The notes under the pieces were generated by a model. That model had not been told where the DNA came from and ran no database searches. It saw nothing but the letters and a program-made list of their open reading frames with translations. From Apricaphanius iberus (Eukaryota; Chordata; Actinopteri; Cyprinodontiformes; Aphaniidae): a DNA stretch of 64,000 nucleotides. Positions 34,424 through 46,000 of this stretch are shown in pieces (the first letter of the stretch is position 1; every line of letters starts with the position of its first letter). The stretch lies in the NCBI GenBank assembly GCA_028564705.1, contig JAPXFQ010001662.1, positions 2,974,001 through 3,038,000 of the forward strand, in the 5' to 3' direction. A program made the translations under genes and the position numbers.

Positions 34424-35524
34424 AGTCAGGTCAGACAGGTAGATAGGAAGAGACAGGTTAATGTTAGTAGTCAGGCAGAGTGTCAAAAGTTAGGAAGAGA
34501 TAGGAAGAGGTAGAGTAGCTAGGTAGAGATAGATTAATGTAAGCCAGGTAAAGATCCGGAGCCGGTCGCGGCTTACCGCCGCGGAAGAAATGCGCCCCAC
34601 AGGGGCCAGCCAGCGCCGGAGAGAGGTCCCTCAAGGGGATCCTCCCGCACAGTGCGGCCGCCCATTACCTGCCGGGTTGAATCCCCCGGGCAGACTGTGC
34701 GGACCCCACCCGTTTATCTCTTAAACGTTTCTCGCCCTCTTCAACTCTGTCCTCTCAGTTCTGTCTATTTTTCCTTAAGATAGTTGTCGACTATCGGTCT
34801 CGTGCCGGTATTTAGCCTTAGATGGAGTTTACCACCCACTTTGGGCTGCATTCTCAAACAACCCGACTCCGAGAAGACCCCGGCATGACGGGGGCCGTTA
34901 CCGGCCCTACACCGTCCACGGGTCAGGAGGACTCAGACAGAGTGTTGGTAGCCAGGTCTCCTAGTAGCTAGGAGACAGGTTAATGTTAGTAGCTATGCTG
35001 CTTTAGGCTAGGCTGTTGGAGGACATTATTAGGGTCTGTTCCTACTTTCTCTCCTACTTCTCCCCAACTGCATGATGTGCTGTCAATTCAAGCACTAACC
35101 TGTTTTCTATTATAGTAGGTGCTCCGGATTAGCCCTGCTTGACGACCCTGACTAAGATGGCATTGCAGTGACGGAAAATTCTCCACGTCCTGCAACAAAC
35201 TTGTGCATCAGTTCTATTGCTCTTTCTGTGTCTCTGTTATGTATTCTCCAAGCCACAGACGGTCGCGGCAGATAACCGCTTGTGCTGAGCCTGGTTCTGC
35301 CGGAGGTTTCTTCCTGTTAAAAGGGAGTTTTTCCTTCCCACTGTCGCTGCATGCTTGCTCAGTATGAGGGATTGCTGAGAATTCCACGACGCAATCTTCT
35401 GTGGTTCTGTAATTTCTACACTAAACATTGTATTGTAATAACTCTTTTTGTAAAGTGCCTTGAGATGACATCTGTTGTGAAATGGCGCTATATAAATAAA
35501 CTGAATTGAAATTGAATTGAATTA
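34424..35524 (+). other. L2 LINE 3' untranslated region
   Basis: About 1.1 kb after the ORF2 stop, with a GC-rich block (34555-34730, gccgcggaagaaatgcgccc) containing self-complementary stretches, a repeated gttagtagc motif, and the terminal segment (aaagtgccttgagatgacat ... ctatataaataaactgaatt). This terminus is what is dispersed as short tails elsewhere in the window and probably serves as the reverse transcriptase recognition end. Confidence 0.75.
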
Positions 35525-35551
35525 AAAGGCTGACGTTTTTACTTGCTTTAA

Positions 35552-36167
35552 AGGTGGGAAGATGGATGGAGCCAAATACAGGACCATTCTGGAAGAAAAC
35601 CGGATGGAGTCTGCAAAAGACCAGAGACTGGGATGGAGATTTGTCTTCCAACAAGACAATAATCCTAAACATAAAGCAAAATCTACAATGGAATGCTTCA
35701 CAAATCAACATATCCAGGTGTTAGAATTGCCAAGTCAAAGTCCAGACCTGAATCCAATCGAGAATCTGTGGAAAGAACTGAAAACTGCTTTTCACAAATG
35801 CTCTCCATCCAACCTCACTGAGCTTGAGCTGTTTTGCAAGGAGGAATGGGCAAAGATTTCAGTCTCTCGATGTGCAAAACTGATAGACATACCACAAGTG
35901 ACTTACAGCTTTAATCGCAGCAAAAGGTGGCACTACAAAGCATTAACTTAAGAGGGCTGAATAATTTTGCACGCCCATTTTTTCTGTGTTTTATTCGCTA
36001 AAAAAGTTTGAAATATCCAATAAATTTTGTTCCACTTCATGATTTCGTCCCACTTGTTGTTGATACTTCACAAAAAATTACAGTTTTATATCTTTATGTT
36101 TGAAGCCTGAAATGTGGCTAAAGGTCGCAAAGTTCAAGAGGGACGAATACTTTCTCAAGGCATTGTA
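35552..36167 (+). pseudogene. Tc1-like transposase, C-terminal half and 3' terminus
   Basis: 129 codons open from 35562 to 35951: FQQDNNPKHKAK supplies the second catalytic Asp (residue 32) and SPDLNPIENLWKELK the Glu (residue 67), with 34 residues between them, as in the DD34E catalytic triad of Tc1 elements. The helix-turn-helix and the first Asp are missing. The 3' inverted terminus reads acgaatactttctcaaggca and ends about 36167. It abuts the L2 3' end with about 27 bp between. Inactive. Confidence 0.85.
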
Positions 36168-36554
36168 TTTTAATGACTATCAAAAATGTCCTGCAAAAAC
36201 TACACACTGTCACTTTAAAAGCTGAAAGTAGACATAGACACACATTCTTACATCACATTTAAAAAGAAAAGAAAATATTTTCTAAAAGTAAATCCTATAT
36301 ATTTATAGAGAATGAAGGTACAAATAAACCCAGCTTTAAATTCTGGTTGCATAGAGTTCTCGCTAGAAAATTTGTCCAGCTTCTTCTCAAAGTCCAAAAT
36401 AATTTGAGACCATGGTCTTTCAAATTTACCCTCAGAGGGTTAAGTTTGTGTTTTTGTGTGTGTTTGGTTCATACTTTGTGTTGCCTTATGACATACTAGC
36501 AACCTCTATTGAAATTGATTAATTGATTCTGTATGTTCTGTGTTATTATCTTTG

Positions 36555-36910
36555 CAAGAAGGTGAACCCTTACTCCAGTTTTAGATCTTTTACAGCTTCC
36601 TGACAGAATTTCATCATAGCCCTTTATTTAGCCCTCTTTGACTAGCTTCCCTATCCAAGCTAAAAAAAGAAGCATTCCCCACTTCATAATGCTGCCAACA
36701 CTGTTTACAGGAGTGGATGATGTGTTCAGGGTGATGTGTCAGGTGAGTTTTCCTCAAAACAGAGAAGTTGGTTTGCAGCAACAAGATTAGTTTTTATTTC
36801 AGGAAATAAACTAAATTTCTCGTGCACTTCCTGCTGTTCTCTTACTAAAAGGCAGAGGAGCACAATTAGGCAGCACACCTTGATCATCTTAGTAGAGCTT
36901 CCAGATCCAA
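36555..36910 (-). repeat. Tc1-like element remnant, antisense
   Basis: gcaagaaggtgaacccttac, agcattccccacttcataat and gtgttcagggtgatgtgtca are the minus-strand core of the same Tc1-like family. Not translatable. Confidence 0.65.
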
Positions 36911-37039
36911 TGTGTCAAATAAAGTCCTTTCCAGTAGGATATATTGGGTGGTAACATAACTTTCAGGGCAACGGTTTTCATATGAGCCTTTTTCTTGCTT
37001 TTCCAGAGGCTTGCCTGTCATTATAACTTGGAGAACTGC

Positions 37040-37450
37040 AAAGAAGTGCTCTGGAGGTGAAGGAGCAGCAAGATAGGTAAATACAGTTATGGTTTGAGGT
37101 GAATAACAGTAGGATGTCAAAGGGAAGAAGGAAGACCTGGAGTGAGGAGTACAAGGGAGGTAAGCTAAGAGTGCGTCGAGAAAAGAAGGAAGATTAGTTT
37201 TGGTCTGGTGGCGACAGATCATAAAAACGCGAAGGGGAGGAGAGGGGAGATGAAAAAGAGAGAAGGGTGGGAGGATTAGTGCCACTTCAGGAATGACAGA
37301 GCGTGGGGGGGAGTGAGAGAAATAAGAGTGGGTTGGGAAATGGGAGGAATCCTGGGAGTTTAGTTAGGATTAGTTTTGCTTCAGGGATCGGGGATTGAAT
37401 GAGGAAGTGTGTGTGTGTGTGTGGGGGGGGTGATCTGGTTGGCGTCAGGA
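37040..37450 (+). repeat. purine-rich tract with (GT)n and G-run
   Basis: Long G/A-rich stretch (gaggggagatgaaaaagaga near 37240) ending in (GT)n and a G8 run at 37407-37430. Open frames here are compositional. Confidence 0.55.
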
Positions 37451-38689
37451 AAACAAAACCTCTTATCAATCAATTGTTGACAGAGGTAACACCAGAGCAA
37501 TCTCTCCTTCATTTATCCCCACTCCCATTCTCCTGGGTGGTGTAAATCTACTGGGCATCACAGACAGGGCACTTTCTATACCTGATGTTCTAATACGAAT
37601 AAAAAAAAATTAGCCTTTTCATATAGAAGAAAAAACCTTCAATGAACGTTTCTTCCTCCAACTCCATAATGGGCTGACATTTATAAAACAGTCCTGACAG
37701 CAGTCTGTTTGTTTTAGACCTTCATGGTCCTCAGATGATGAATTCCAATGAGTTTATTGATTTCTCTGACCTTTGTTTATTGCACTGTCACAACTAAAGC
37801 CTTTTCCTTACAAAAACTGTCAGGAGTTTTAGGTCTCTTTATTCTGTTTAACTCTCTAATGTGATTATTGTTTTGCCCTCCATGTGCTATTTAGATCAAT
37901 CTTTCTTATTATTTATGTAATTTACTTAATGATTAGTCACCTTCCCAGGTGCCTGGCTACACTCCTACATGAATTTTTAAATAGATATTTTTTTTCTCTC
38001 AAAATCACATTGTCAATACATGGTGATACAGGAAGAAAAAAAACATTCCTTAGCTCTGCTCCCAATAAAAACTATGGTTTGAACTAGGAGCATCACAAAA
38101 CCAATAAACAAACAAAAAAAACATTTACATTTACTCACATACTTCAGGCAGTCACGAAATAAAGAACAATAGGCAGTGGGGGGGTGTTTGGTATTGCAAA
38201 AGGAAGAAGCAAACTGCGGTGTACGGCTGAAAGCGAACTTGCGATGAGCACATGCGTTTCTTTGCTCTGGGGCAATGCGAAGCTGTAGTGAAACAGGTTA
38301 ATGGGGAGACATAGATAGACGTAACAAAGTGGTTTTATGGCAATTTACTGGCATGGTTATGGGAGAAGCAGGTCAGTCAACATGTCGGAGGATTTTAAGT
38401 TTTTTGCTCTACAATTTTTACTTATGTCGGTTATGTCCAACATGTTTTACACTGCCACTTGTCAACCAATTAAGTGATCAGAATGTGATATGCTTACCTT
38501 TGTTGGCAATTAAATGGTGTGCACAATACTGCTCTTCTGCAGGAAAGTTAATTCACTGTCCCATTTTTATAGACGATTACATGACTTCTTAGTTGGATTT
38601 TTTAGTCGGAATGACTTCTCCTTCATAAGAACTGTAAGGAAACAGCCCAGAACTTCACGGTGGAAATGGTGAATGGCCTAAAGAGAGCT
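37451..38689. other. intergenic DNA, nothing identified
   Basis: No exon recognised. Short pieces of G-run and A-run only. Confidence 0.4.
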
Positions 38690-40601
38690 TTGATGTAAGA
38701 AACAAAGTATTCTATTAGCCACACAAGTCATCATGAATAAAATTTCTGCATTGGTCTAAAGGTCCCCCTGCTGAAGCAAGCACACGTTCAGGCCCATTTA
38801 AAGTTAGCCAGGTACCATCTGGATGATCCAATAGAAGAAAGAACTCTTTGGTATGGAAATGCAATTTTTGAAGGCAGAAGAATTCTGATTTTCATCCCAA
38901 GAACACCATACCCACTGTGAAGCATCATACTTGCCAATCCTCAGGATTTTACCGGTAGATATTCCCAAATTTCAGTGCCCCTCTTGAAAATCTCCTGGAG
39001 CCACCATTCTACCGAATGTCTCCCGATATCTGATGCAGTCAAATATCATGTACACTCTTATGTGAGAGGTATTGAGAATAAAATATGTTCCATTTGCATT
39101 TTGCCAAGGAAGTTGCTATGGGGTACAGTTTCCACGTTAATGACACAAAATCCATCACTCGTTGGCAAAATTTGCCATTTTGAATTCAAAATAGGTCACT
39201 TATGTGATTCATATATGTCCGATGAAGAAAAGAATCAGCTGTAAATAGTGACGCATAGCACAACAGCGAGCTGAAAGTATTAAGAACATTCTTTATGTGA
39301 CTGACAGAACCTGTAGTTTCTCAAGTCTAGTTTCCTTTTATTTTGGCTGCATGATGGTGACTTCAACAGGGGATAAAGGCTCTTTTTCCATGTCTTTGAG
39401 CTCGAGAGCGCAGCTGGTCATGCTTCTGGTCTGGCACAAAACCAAAGTTACAGTGTCAAAATCAACAAACTCAATGTTGCGCTGCGATCAAAGTGAGAAA
39501 AAATACTTTCTCACTCTATCCTGACAAAGAGACTCTTATGATTTTTATAAATGATTAATGAGCGACTATTCCTAAGTGTTCACTGTTGCTGAGCAGGGGC
39601 TTTAATAAAGGGACCCACTTTTATAACCATGGGGTTAATAAAGAGGGGCTAACAGGGCCCAGGATGGGTCTGGTACTGTAGCACCCAAATAAAAGCAACG
39701 ATTTTCGTTTAGCGGGGATCCAATCTGAGCTGGTCCCATTTTAGAGTTTTCATCTGTTAAAATGGCATTTAAAGTCATTTTATTTAGCCAAGGTTTATGT
39801 GACAATGTAGCCTCAAACTCTGCTTGCTTTTCAAACAATTGAAGCATCTGGCAAAAAAAAGAAAAGAAAATCACAAATAAAAATATTGCAACTTTTTACA
39901 AAAGCTTTTTCGCAAACAAGTGGAGGGATTCAAATAAATAAATACTGTAAAATTAAAATATTAAAATGGTCTTTTTTTAACCCCTCTGCACGGCACTTTT
40001 GAATGTCTCCCTAATTCTGAGGTCTCAAGGTTTACAAGTATGTGAAGCATGGAGCTGGAAACATGCTTTGGGGCTGCTTTTCTGCAAAGGTGATAGAACG
40101 ACTGATCCCTATTAAGGAAAGGAAGAATGGTGCCATGTATCCAGAGAATTTGGACTAAACAACCTCCTTACATCATTGAGAGCATGGAAGATGGCTGGAA
40201 CAACCCTGCAATGAAGGAGTGGTAAAAAGCATTCCAAGGTTCTGGAGTGGTCTAGCCAGTCTCCAGACCTCTAATTAATAGAGAATTTGGGGAGGGAATT
40301 GAAAATCTGTTTCCCAGTGACAGCCCCAAAACATTACAGCTCCAGAGAAGATCTGCATGGAACAATGGGTCAAAATACAAGAAACAGAGGAAACCTGGTG
40401 AAGACCTACCAAGGTTAGATTATACAAATAAATTCTTTAAAAAAATCATACAATGGGATTCCCTGGAATCTTTTTTTTACATTGTGTCTCTTACAGTTGA
40501 AGTGTCCCTAAGATGAAAATTACAGATATGTCTTATTTTTTTTGTTTTTGTGGGAAAACTTGCACAAATCGGTGGCTGCCAGTTTTTGTTTCCATACTGT
40601 A
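38690..40601 (+). mobile_element. Tc1-like element (second family), interrupted by a hAT-like insertion
   Basis: Left part 38690-38925 has aaggtccccctgctgaagca and aagaacaccatacccactgt; right part 40051-40601 continues ggagctggaaacatgctttg, tagccagtctccagacctct, cagccccaaaacattacagc and ends gttgaagtgtccctaagatg ... ccatactgta. Removing 38926-40050 restores a continuous Tc1 transposase region. This family differs from the one at 35552. The 5' terminus is missing, and frameshifts and stops (for example where the DDE Glu region reads ctctaattaatagagaat) show it is inactive. Confidence 0.85.
38926..40042. mobile_element. 1117-bp hAT-like element with 8-bp target duplication
   Basis: Starts catacttgccaatcctcag and ends caaggtttacaagtatg; the outer bases are inverted (catacttg / caagtatg). 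The flanks are an identical 8-mer, tgaagcat, at 38918-38925 and 40043-40050. An 8-bp duplication is the hallmark of hAT transposons. Interior open frames (up to 89 codons at 38975-39244) match no transposase I recognise, so it is probably non-autonomous or decayed. Confidence 0.85.
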
Positions 40602-40840
40602 TATGTACATAGAACAGGAGTAGCAAAAAAGAAAAAAAGTATGTATTGTACCACAAAAGGAACGTTAAAACACTAAAGGGTTATATATAAAGACTGAACC
40701 CCCCAGCTAAAGTCTTCTGGTCTGGGCACCAGTACATCAAACGACAACACAGAAACACAATTAGCAATGCACACACTCACTCATACCAAGGAGTGATTTA
40801 GAGGGAATGTAACTAACATTCATATTTTTGTACTATGAGA

Positions 40841-41065
40841 GAAAGTTGGAGTACCCAGAGAGAACTCATGCATGCATGAGGAGAACATAAAAAATTCCAT
40901 GCAGAACGATTCAAGACTTGGATTTAAACTCGTGACCTTCTTGCTCCACGGCAACTGTGCTACTAAACCAATTGTGACACTTTGCAGACCACAAAATAAG
41001 CACAAAATAAAATGTTGCTAAATATTTCTGTTAGCAGACAGGCTGGTGCCTATCTCCAGCGAAAT
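40841..41065 (-). repeat. SINE, reverse orientation, rearranged
   Basis: gagtacccagagagaactca, ccatgcagaacgattcaaga and cgtgaccttcttgctccacg are the reversed head and centre; at 41041 a 3'-end piece (ggctggtgcctatctccagc) follows out of the usual order, so the copy is rearranged or two fragments lie together. Confidence 0.65.
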
Positions 41066-41227
41066 TTAACACCCCATGATGATTGTTGTCCTCCACACTC
41101 ACTGGTGCACAAATCTAGAAGAAGTACAGAAAGGACAAAAATCACTTCTATTACTGGGTGGATCTGTGCTCAGTTGATCAAAACATTATGACAGGATTAA
41201 TATTTATACTTAAGAAACAGGTATCTT

Positions 41228-41286
41228 TCACCCGCTGGAGAGGTCTGCAGGCTGTGGCTGTCACCCGCTGGGCTGGACCAGGCGGA
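41228..41286 (+). repeat. 59-bp block, exact duplicate of 42720-42778
   Basis: GC-rich block with internal repetition (tcacccgctgg occurs twice). Identical base for base to the copy 1.5 kb downstream. Origin unknown. Confidence 0.85.
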
Positions 41287-41689
41287 TCTTTCAGAGGATC
41301 AGCAAACATCATGTTTGTGAAGAACTGTTGCTTAACAGTAACATCAGATTTACAACTACGTCCACTTTGCAAGAAAGTATCAAAAGCACATGGCGTGATA
41401 AATATAGATGTACTAATAGAGGCGTCAAGATATAGAAGAATATTAGACTTGACAACCAATCATTAACTAACCATTTAAATTCCCAGTTATTTGTACATCT
41501 AATTAAAGGTGTTACTGACTGTGCTCAGAACTGTTGTGCACAATTACACTCAACAAATTATCACATTTCTAATCTTCCTGCACAGTGGAAACGGAACTCA
41601 AGCAATCTCTTTATAAAAATATTTTAGTATGGATAGAAGTACAATCATAGGAAAAATAATGCTTTCATGAATGCAAACACGGGCAGCAG

Positions 41690-41930
41690 AAACGCTAAGT
41701 ACAACCTGGTGTAACACAAAGAACCACCTTTAGTTGCAATAAGTTAAAGCCAATTTTCTTTTTGACTTTATTGACTTTGTGGAATGGGAATCTAGTTCTT
41801 CTTTACAACATTCATTTAGTTCAATTAGGTATGCAGGTCTTAACTTGTGCACAGGAATTTGAAGTGATTTTGTGTACAGAGCTATGTTAGGGAAAAACTG
41901 CCAGCCGAACATTACTGAACTATTTTAATA
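41690..41930 (-). repeat. possible degraded Tc1-like fragment
   Basis: accacctttagttgcaataa ... ttcttctttacaacattcat resembles antisense Tc1-family DNA but is too diverged for a firm call. Confidence 0.25.
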
Positions 41931-42239
41931 TTCTTAGAAAAAAAAAAAAAAAGATACGTGTTGACCAACCTGCTTCTCCTCTAACTTTGCAAACATACTG
42001 CAATTCTAAAAGAACAATCCTGAAAACACAACATTTCAGTAGTTGACAATCCATTTGGTTATTTTTTTCAATTATACAAAGATACCATTGTCACTTGTTA
42101 ACTGGCTTCTGTAGTGAATTCTTTCGAGCATTTGTATTAGTTTACATAGACCCTGAAGGGCTCTTTTTACCTACTTCATATGTAACCATAACTTCTTAAT
42201 ATTTAGATTACATTTTCTGATATTTCATGATAATTCATT

Positions 42240-42530
42240 AAAAATGATTTTTCATTTAGAGGTCGGCAGCGCAGAACCTTGGGACATGGAGGCCGACAGT
42301 ATACATTAAACTTTATGTTGGGGTGGTGTTGAGGTTGAGAAGTGTTGTAGTTGGCATAATAGAACTTTGTTTATAGAAGACCGGCAGCAGTGAACTTTGC
42401 GTTTAGGTGACTGGCAACGACACTGAACCTTGTGGTTTGAGAGGGGATGACAATGAAGCTTGTATTGAGGTGAAGGTCGGCCGAGCTGAAGCTTGTGGTG
42501 AGTCGAAGACTGGCAAAACTGAAACTTCAG
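42240..42530 (+). repeat. degenerate minisatellite, period about 33-39 bp
   Basis: Recurring unit gaaccttgtg ... gactggcaac / gaactttgcg ... ; at least six diverged units are visible. On the minus strand a 124-codon frame (42680-42306) reads through them with a repeated HKLQ/YKLH/HKVQ/RKVH pattern, as expected for any in-phase repeat. No protein family recognised. Confidence 0.5.
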
Positions 42531-42719
42531 ACCTGATCCCTCTGGCTTGAATGCTGGCAGGCATGATGCCAGCAACAGATGGAGGAGTTTCGTTCCTGAC
42601 ACTGGGGCCTGAAGGGTCTCCACCCGGAAATCCTCAGAGGAGAATGGAACCTCAGAGAACCGAGAACCAGGAGACTCCATGTCCCTGAGCCCACTGGAGA
42701 AGTCTGCGGGCTGCTGCTG

Positions 42720-42778
42720 TCACCCGCTGGAGAGGTCTGCAGGCTGTGGCTGTCACCCGCTGGGCTGGACCAGGCGGA
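42720..42778 (+). repeat. 59-bp block, exact duplicate of 41228-41286
   Basis: Second copy, flanked upstream by a further related unit (tggagaagtctgcgggctgc, 42692-42711), so this copy lies in a short tandem array while the 41-kb copy stands alone. Confidence 0.85.
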
Positions 42779-43134
42779 GGCTGACTTGGGTGGTTGGAAC
42801 CAGGCTGCTGATGATGGGTGAGACGGCTGAAATGAGGCTGCCTGGGAGCAGACTGAGGCTGGTTGTGGTGCCTGGGAACATAGTAGATATTCAGCAAAAA
42901 AACTGTAATCGTTTTTGTCCCTTTAAAAAAACTCAAAACGTTCCTCCTCCTTAACCTGCGATGGGTCTGACATTATACTGGAGGATGCTTGTGAGGCTTG
43001 CATGGTAGGCAATTATATATTTTTCTTGCAGTGACTTTTATAGCGTGGCTTGGTGGGTGAAGGTGATTCTACAACAGTGGAGGAAGACAACCTGTCACTT
43101 GATGAATGCTGGGAGTCAAACAGGTAATGTGAAA

Positions 43135-44100
43135 CAGTGATGGGCAGTAACACATTAAAAGTAATGCGTTACTGTAATCCAATTACTTTTTTCGAGTAAC
43201 GGGTGAAGTAAGGGATTACAGTGACAAAAAGTAATTAAACTCCCGTTACTTCTGCGAAAAAAGGCAGCGTTACTGCGTTAGTTAGTTGAGCAGAGCATGT
43301 CTCAAGCGTGCAACGTCTCCGATAGAAAACAACAGACAACAATGGAGTGCAGGATAGAACGCGGGCATTCCGCGTTTGATGGTTGGAAGTTTAATTCTGT
43401 AAAAAACGACAAAAATATTAGTGTCCACTGCACACACTGTGTTGGAAGGAAACCTTTATCTACAGCGAAAAACTCAACTTCCAACCTGAGCAAGCACCCA
43501 GCTAACTGCCACGAGAATGTGAAGCTCCGAGAGCCCGACTGACATCACAGCTGAATCTGCTAAAGTGGATTCTACGTCAGATGGCACTACTGCTGCTAAA
43601 CATGGGGGAAATGGAATAGTCTTGGATTTGATCTATTTTTAATTTATTTTAGTGATATTTCACTTGGATTTACACTTAGAAGTGAGTGTAAACATCACAA
43701 AATTATTTTATGCAGGTATATGCAGAAATATAAGAACAAAAAAACGTCATTAATTTTTCTTAAACTGCAGTGAAATGTCCAATAAACAGGTTTGTATGTT
43801 AACAAATTTCTTTGACTGTATCAGAGGTTGTTGCGTTCATTTATTTAAATTTTTTTCTTGATGCAATGTTCATAAAGGAAAAACAATACATTTTTTTAAA
43901 TAATAGACTGTTTCATATGATTGAATTTTATATGACTTAATATACTTATAGCATAATCAGTTTGTGTTTCAAGTTTTTGAAAAGTAATTAAGTAATTAAT
44001 TAACTAATTACTTTTTAAAACAGGTAATTAGTAAAGTAGTGTGATTACTTTTGTGGGGAAGTAAACAGTAATTAGTAATTAATTACTATTTCCAACACTG
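43135..44100 (+). mobile_element. 966-bp truncated hAT element
   Basis: Left end cagtgatgggcagtaac and right end (reverse complement) cagtgttggaaatagtaa are inverted, with the CAGTG start usual for hAT, and both ends are followed by taatta/tgcgtta-rich DNA typical of this fish family. The flanking 8-mers (atgtgaaa, acattgaa) do not match, so the target duplication is lost or the edges differ slightly. It holds a BED-finger exon and then AT-rich DNA, with the transposase core deleted. Confidence 0.75.
43297..43542 (+). pseudogene. hAT transposase N-terminus with BED-type zinc finger
   Basis: 81 codons ending in a stop at 43542. The segment VHCTHCVGRKP ... TSNLSKHPANCH is a BED finger (C-x2-C ... 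H-x4-H type), which binds transposon ends. RNase H-like and dimerisation domains are absent, so this is an N-terminal stub of the parental transposase. Confidence 0.75.
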
Positions 44101-44404
44101 ACATTGAATATGGATAACTAAGGGAACTAATGAGGTTGAGCTCGGTGGTTGAGAAGTCTGTAAACTGATGGATTAAAAACAGTCTTGTGACAATTGCACT
44201 AAGCATCCTGCATTTCGTCCAACCTCAGGCTCTGTAGATGGAAGGCCACCTCAGAAATTGTACGATGGTTTGTTCAGCTACCCTCTGTTCAGATTAGTGG
44301 GTCATGGTTCTCAGCCATTGTATCATAGTGTTTTACTGTAATATGCAGCCTGTACCATACTTGCTCCGATAGATCTTCTGCGGAGTCCATTTTTGGCCAT
44401 TTTC

Positions 44405-45075
44405 TTTCTTTCACGGTTAAGATAAAGGGGGACCCAAACGCAGCAAAAATAAGATGAGTGGATTTAATGAAGAAAGCCAAAAAACGTTCAAAAGAGAACA
44501 GGACGGCAAAACTAACAGAGATCCAAAACGGGGAGCAACAACGACAAACTGGCTGTGAATAGAGAAAATCTGTGATCTTACATTCTCTGAGAAGGGATGA
44601 GGAAATGACTGAGAAAGGCTGAGAACCTAATTACTGATAAACGGAAGCAAGTGAGTGGAAGAAATAGTTGGAGGCAATCAGCTGGGCTGGAGCAGAATGG
44701 CAAGGAGGAAACAAGAAGTAATAAACACAAAATCTTCCTAAATAAGAAACTACAAACCTAACTGAGAATGAAATATCTGACAGAAAACTATCTAATTGGA
44801 GAATATAGAACTAACACAGACTGCTACACTAAGGAAATATAAATTAAATGTAAAACAAAATACGAAGGTGAAAACATCTAAAAGAAGAGGAGAAAATAGT
44901 GAAATAAAAAAAAGTGCCAAAATCAAAACGCAAAAGTTCTAAGTTAAAACACTGACACCAAGAAATAAACTAAAATGATAATTTAAACTGAATAAGGAAA
45001 ATAACTAACTAAAACTCCAAAACGAAAACCTGAAATCACAACTCAGCCCTTGTTAATCGATAGATAAGTGAGAAT
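44405..45075 (-). repeat. pyrimidine-rich interspersed repeat, reverse orientation
   Basis: On the minus strand it ends with ttcttcattaaatccactca, then tgctgcgtttgggtcccc, the same tail organisation as 17545-18075. A longer copy, about 670 bp. LTR-like, family unnamed. Confidence 0.4.
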
Positions 45076-45537
45076 AGAAGGAAAGGAAAGAGCTGCGTTC
45101 TTCTCCCAGACTAAGAAAGAATTATTAATGCAGCCTTTGAGAATCACATATACACCATGACAGATAAGGGGAACACCAGCTGCAAAACTGCTTGTGAGGC
45201 TGCACTGAGTCATAATATGAATTAGGTGGTGTTGTTGAACAGACTGTTTAGAGTGTCACACATAGTGAGTGCTGAGAAGCGCTTACTTGTTGGGTAAGGC
45301 AAGCTAATCAGGAGCCTGTTGTGTATCATTAAAACTAGCATATAAAACATGGCAGAAAATAGCTGACAGGTTAAATGTGTTGTAACATGATTTAAGGAAG
45401 AATGTAAGAATTTTTAACAATGAAATAAGAATGCTTTCAAAGCTCCAAAATATAAAGTCACATCAATATAGTATTTCCTTTTAGATGCTTATTTTGTCAC
45501 TAGTTATAAGGTACTTTAAGGTTATTTTAACCCATAT

Positions 45538-46000
45538 TGGGCCTGATTTATCAAGATTCCTGATGATGACCGCAAAATTGCATGGGGTGCTAAAAATTTG
45601 CGTGAGTTAGTTGTCCTTAATTTGTTTGTGATCTAACAAGATTGCGTGAGCAATTTATAACAGGTGCAAGGAGCAGTATTCAAATGAGGAGCTGCGCCAG
45701 AGCTCCTCCTCCTGCGGTAGAGAAAGGAGGAATATACACAAGGATTCATTATGCATCTTTGCAAACAAAAAGGGGGGTGGGGGTAGACAACATATATATC
45801 AATTCTATGGCTGTTACAGAATTAATTACTATTAGGCTAGAATGTTGTGAATTATGTTTTTCGTTTGTCAGTAATAGATGCAATGCATGCAGTGTAAATG
45901 TGCTGCTCTCTGCTCAATGCGCACAGCGTATTCCAGAGTCAGACTGATTAAAGCTGCAGCATGTCCAGAACAAGGTTGCTAAAATGTCCATATTCTACTA
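45538..46000. repeat. possible Harbinger-type MITE copy
   Basis: gggcctgatttatcaagatt at the left and a block actattaggctagaatgttg at 45829 that recurs, diverged, at 58266. Ends not defined. Confidence 0.35.

Larger units (their letters stand above)
30112..35524 (+). mobile_element. probably full-length L2-clade LINE retrotransposon, about 5.4 kb
   Basis: Contains a 5' leader, ORF1 (esterase type), ORF2 (endonuclease and reverse transcriptase), a long GC-rich 3' untranslated region and an AT-rich terminus made of repeated attga units (gaattgaaattgaattga), as L2/CR1 elements end in short tandem repeats. Both ORFs are open throughout, so the copy looks recent. The 5' boundary is my estimate, placed just before a duplicated 12-bp motif. 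No clear target site duplication is visible, which is common for this clade. Confidence 0.85.

Noticed and set aside
35552..36167. Idea that the L2 LINE landed inside one Tc1 copy (29.6-36.2 kb)
   Set aside because: The transposase remnants on the two sides are in opposite orientation and overlap in content, so they are separate copies.
42652..42936. Overlapping plus and minus ORFs around 42.7-42.9 kb as a host gene
   Set aside because: Both depend on a locally repeated GC-rich block and neither shows a known domain or exon structure.
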